From Deferribacteraceae bacterium UBA6799 (lineage in GTDB: Bacteria > Chrysiogenota > Deferribacteres > Deferribacterales > Geovibrionaceae), in NCBI GenBank assembly GCA_002452335.1, contig DKFJ01000004.1, forward strand, positions 1 through 41,305: a stretch of DNA of 41,305 nt, in the 5' to 3' direction. The notes under the pieces were generated by a model that did no database searches, had not been told where the DNA came from, and worked only from the letters and a program-made list of their open reading frames with translations. Position 1 is the first letter of the stretch, and every line of letters starts with the position of its first letter. This document shows, piece by piece, positions 40,913 to 41,305 of this stretch. The translations under genes and the position numbers were made by a program.

Positions 40913-41305
40913 GCCAAAACAATTATCAGGATGATTCAAAAGTTCTTATTCTGGTGGTGGACGACAACCCGCAAAACCTGAAAGTTCTTGGAAATATTCT
41001 GAAAGAAAACACCAAATACGGGCTGGCTTTCGCCATGAACGGATATGAAGCGCTGGAGTTCATCAATTCCAACACGCCCGATATGATTCTGCTGGATATC
41101 ATGATGCCTGAGATGGACGGATATGAGGTCTGCCAGAAGATAAAATCTGATCCGGACACCGCCAATATCCCCGTGATCTTCATCACGGCAAAGACCGAGC
41201 CGGAAGATATCGTCAAAGGATTCAAGGCGGGCGGCGTGGACTACGTCACTAAGCCTTTTCATGAGGCGGAGCTTCTGATGCGGATACATACCCATCTGGA
41301 GCTGA
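40909..41305 (+). CDS. Response regulator, N-terminal receiver (partial, cut by window end)
   Basis: The first 132 codons are present, from an ATG that overlaps the hybrid kinase stop (ATGA). The receiver is complete and canonical: V-V-D-D-N-P-Q-N acidic pair, phospho-acceptor Asp in M-I-L-L-D-I-M-M-P-E-M-D-G, the switch Thr in F-I-T-A-K, and the Lys in V-T-K-P-F. Coverage ends just after the receiver, so its output domain is unknown; GGDEF, HD-GYP or histidine kinase outputs are all usual for this type. It is the only receiver with an intact active site in the window and probably the phosphate acceptor for the kinases upstream. This last point is inference. Confidence 0.93.
   Translation, partial: MSQNNYQDDSKVLILVVDDNPQNLKVLGNILKENTKYGLAFAMNGYEALEFINSNTPDMILLDIMMPEMDGYEVCQKIKSDPDTANIPVIFITAKTEPEDIVKGFKAGGVDYVTKPFHEAELLMRIHTHLEL

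Noticed and set aside
1..41305. Mobile elements, CRISPR arrays, tRNA and rRNA genes
   Set aside because: I saw no transposase, integrase, phage protein, regularly spaced repeats, tRNA cloverleaf or rRNA segment on either strand. I could not run covariance models, so a weak RNA could be missed.

Overview
The window looks like chromosomal DNA of a Gram-negative, free-living, metabolically versatile bacterium of roughly 48-50 % GC. The organism is not identified by any marker here. My best guess is the phylum Deferribacterota (Geovibrio / Seleniivibrio / Denitrovibrio type). It rests on the many H-Q-W-R-Q-P-L histidine kinases, the fmt-DUF116-rsmB cluster and the moderate GC, and it is an inference. 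Tripartite efflux, lipoproteins, an O-antigen-ligase-like protein and an ArnT-like transferase all point to an outer membrane. I saw no insertion sequence, integrase, phage gene, CRISPR array, tRNA or rRNA.

Layout. 1-165 is the tail of a histidine kinase. 197-6637 is a TetR-controlled RND efflux operon (regulator, membrane fusion protein, AcrB-type pump, outer-membrane factor), with a clear sigma70 promoter, two tandem operator palindromes and a terminator. 6752-7843 is a DAHP synthase gene with its own terminator. 7924-10836 is a diguanylate cyclase with three tandem periplasmic solute-binding modules. 10833-15820 holds an SGNH hydrolase (-), an ArnT-like glycosyltransferase (+) and a CHASE-PAS-PAS kinase (-); two convergent pairs here share their stop codons. 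15927-19569 holds a DUF389 membrane protein with an unusual repeated C-terminal part, an EF-hand protein (-), and a PA2779-like / PA2778-like (C39-fold lipoprotein plus TPR) pair. 19634-24484 is a tightly packed run of fmt, DUF116, htpX, rsmB and an O-antigen-ligase-like gene. 24507-27830 is a SAM-I riboswitch with an intrinsic terminator driving metY, metX and a methyltransferase. 27878-30024 holds a ClC-CBS channel and an unrecognised 106-residue protein. 30107 to the end is a dense signalling array: substrate-binding lipoprotein, dCache kinase, HDOD protein, soluble kinase, a 1380-residue hybrid kinase and a response regulator cut by the window edge.

How it works together. The left part is a self-regulated drug-efflux unit. 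The middle combines housekeeping (aroG, fmt, rsmB, htpX) and methionine synthesis by direct sulfhydrylation under SAM feedback. The right part is the most unusual. Six consecutive genes on one strand, three of them kinases, have overlaps or gaps of only 4-70 bases, yet only one normal receiver domain is visible. The hybrid kinase's own C-terminal receiver has Glu in place of the phospho-accepting Asp and has lost other active-site residues, and its N-terminus looks like a second degenerate receiver. The dCache kinase has an altered ATP-binding G1 box. The array therefore reads as a multi-input sensor complex in which some modules have lost catalysis and become regulatory.
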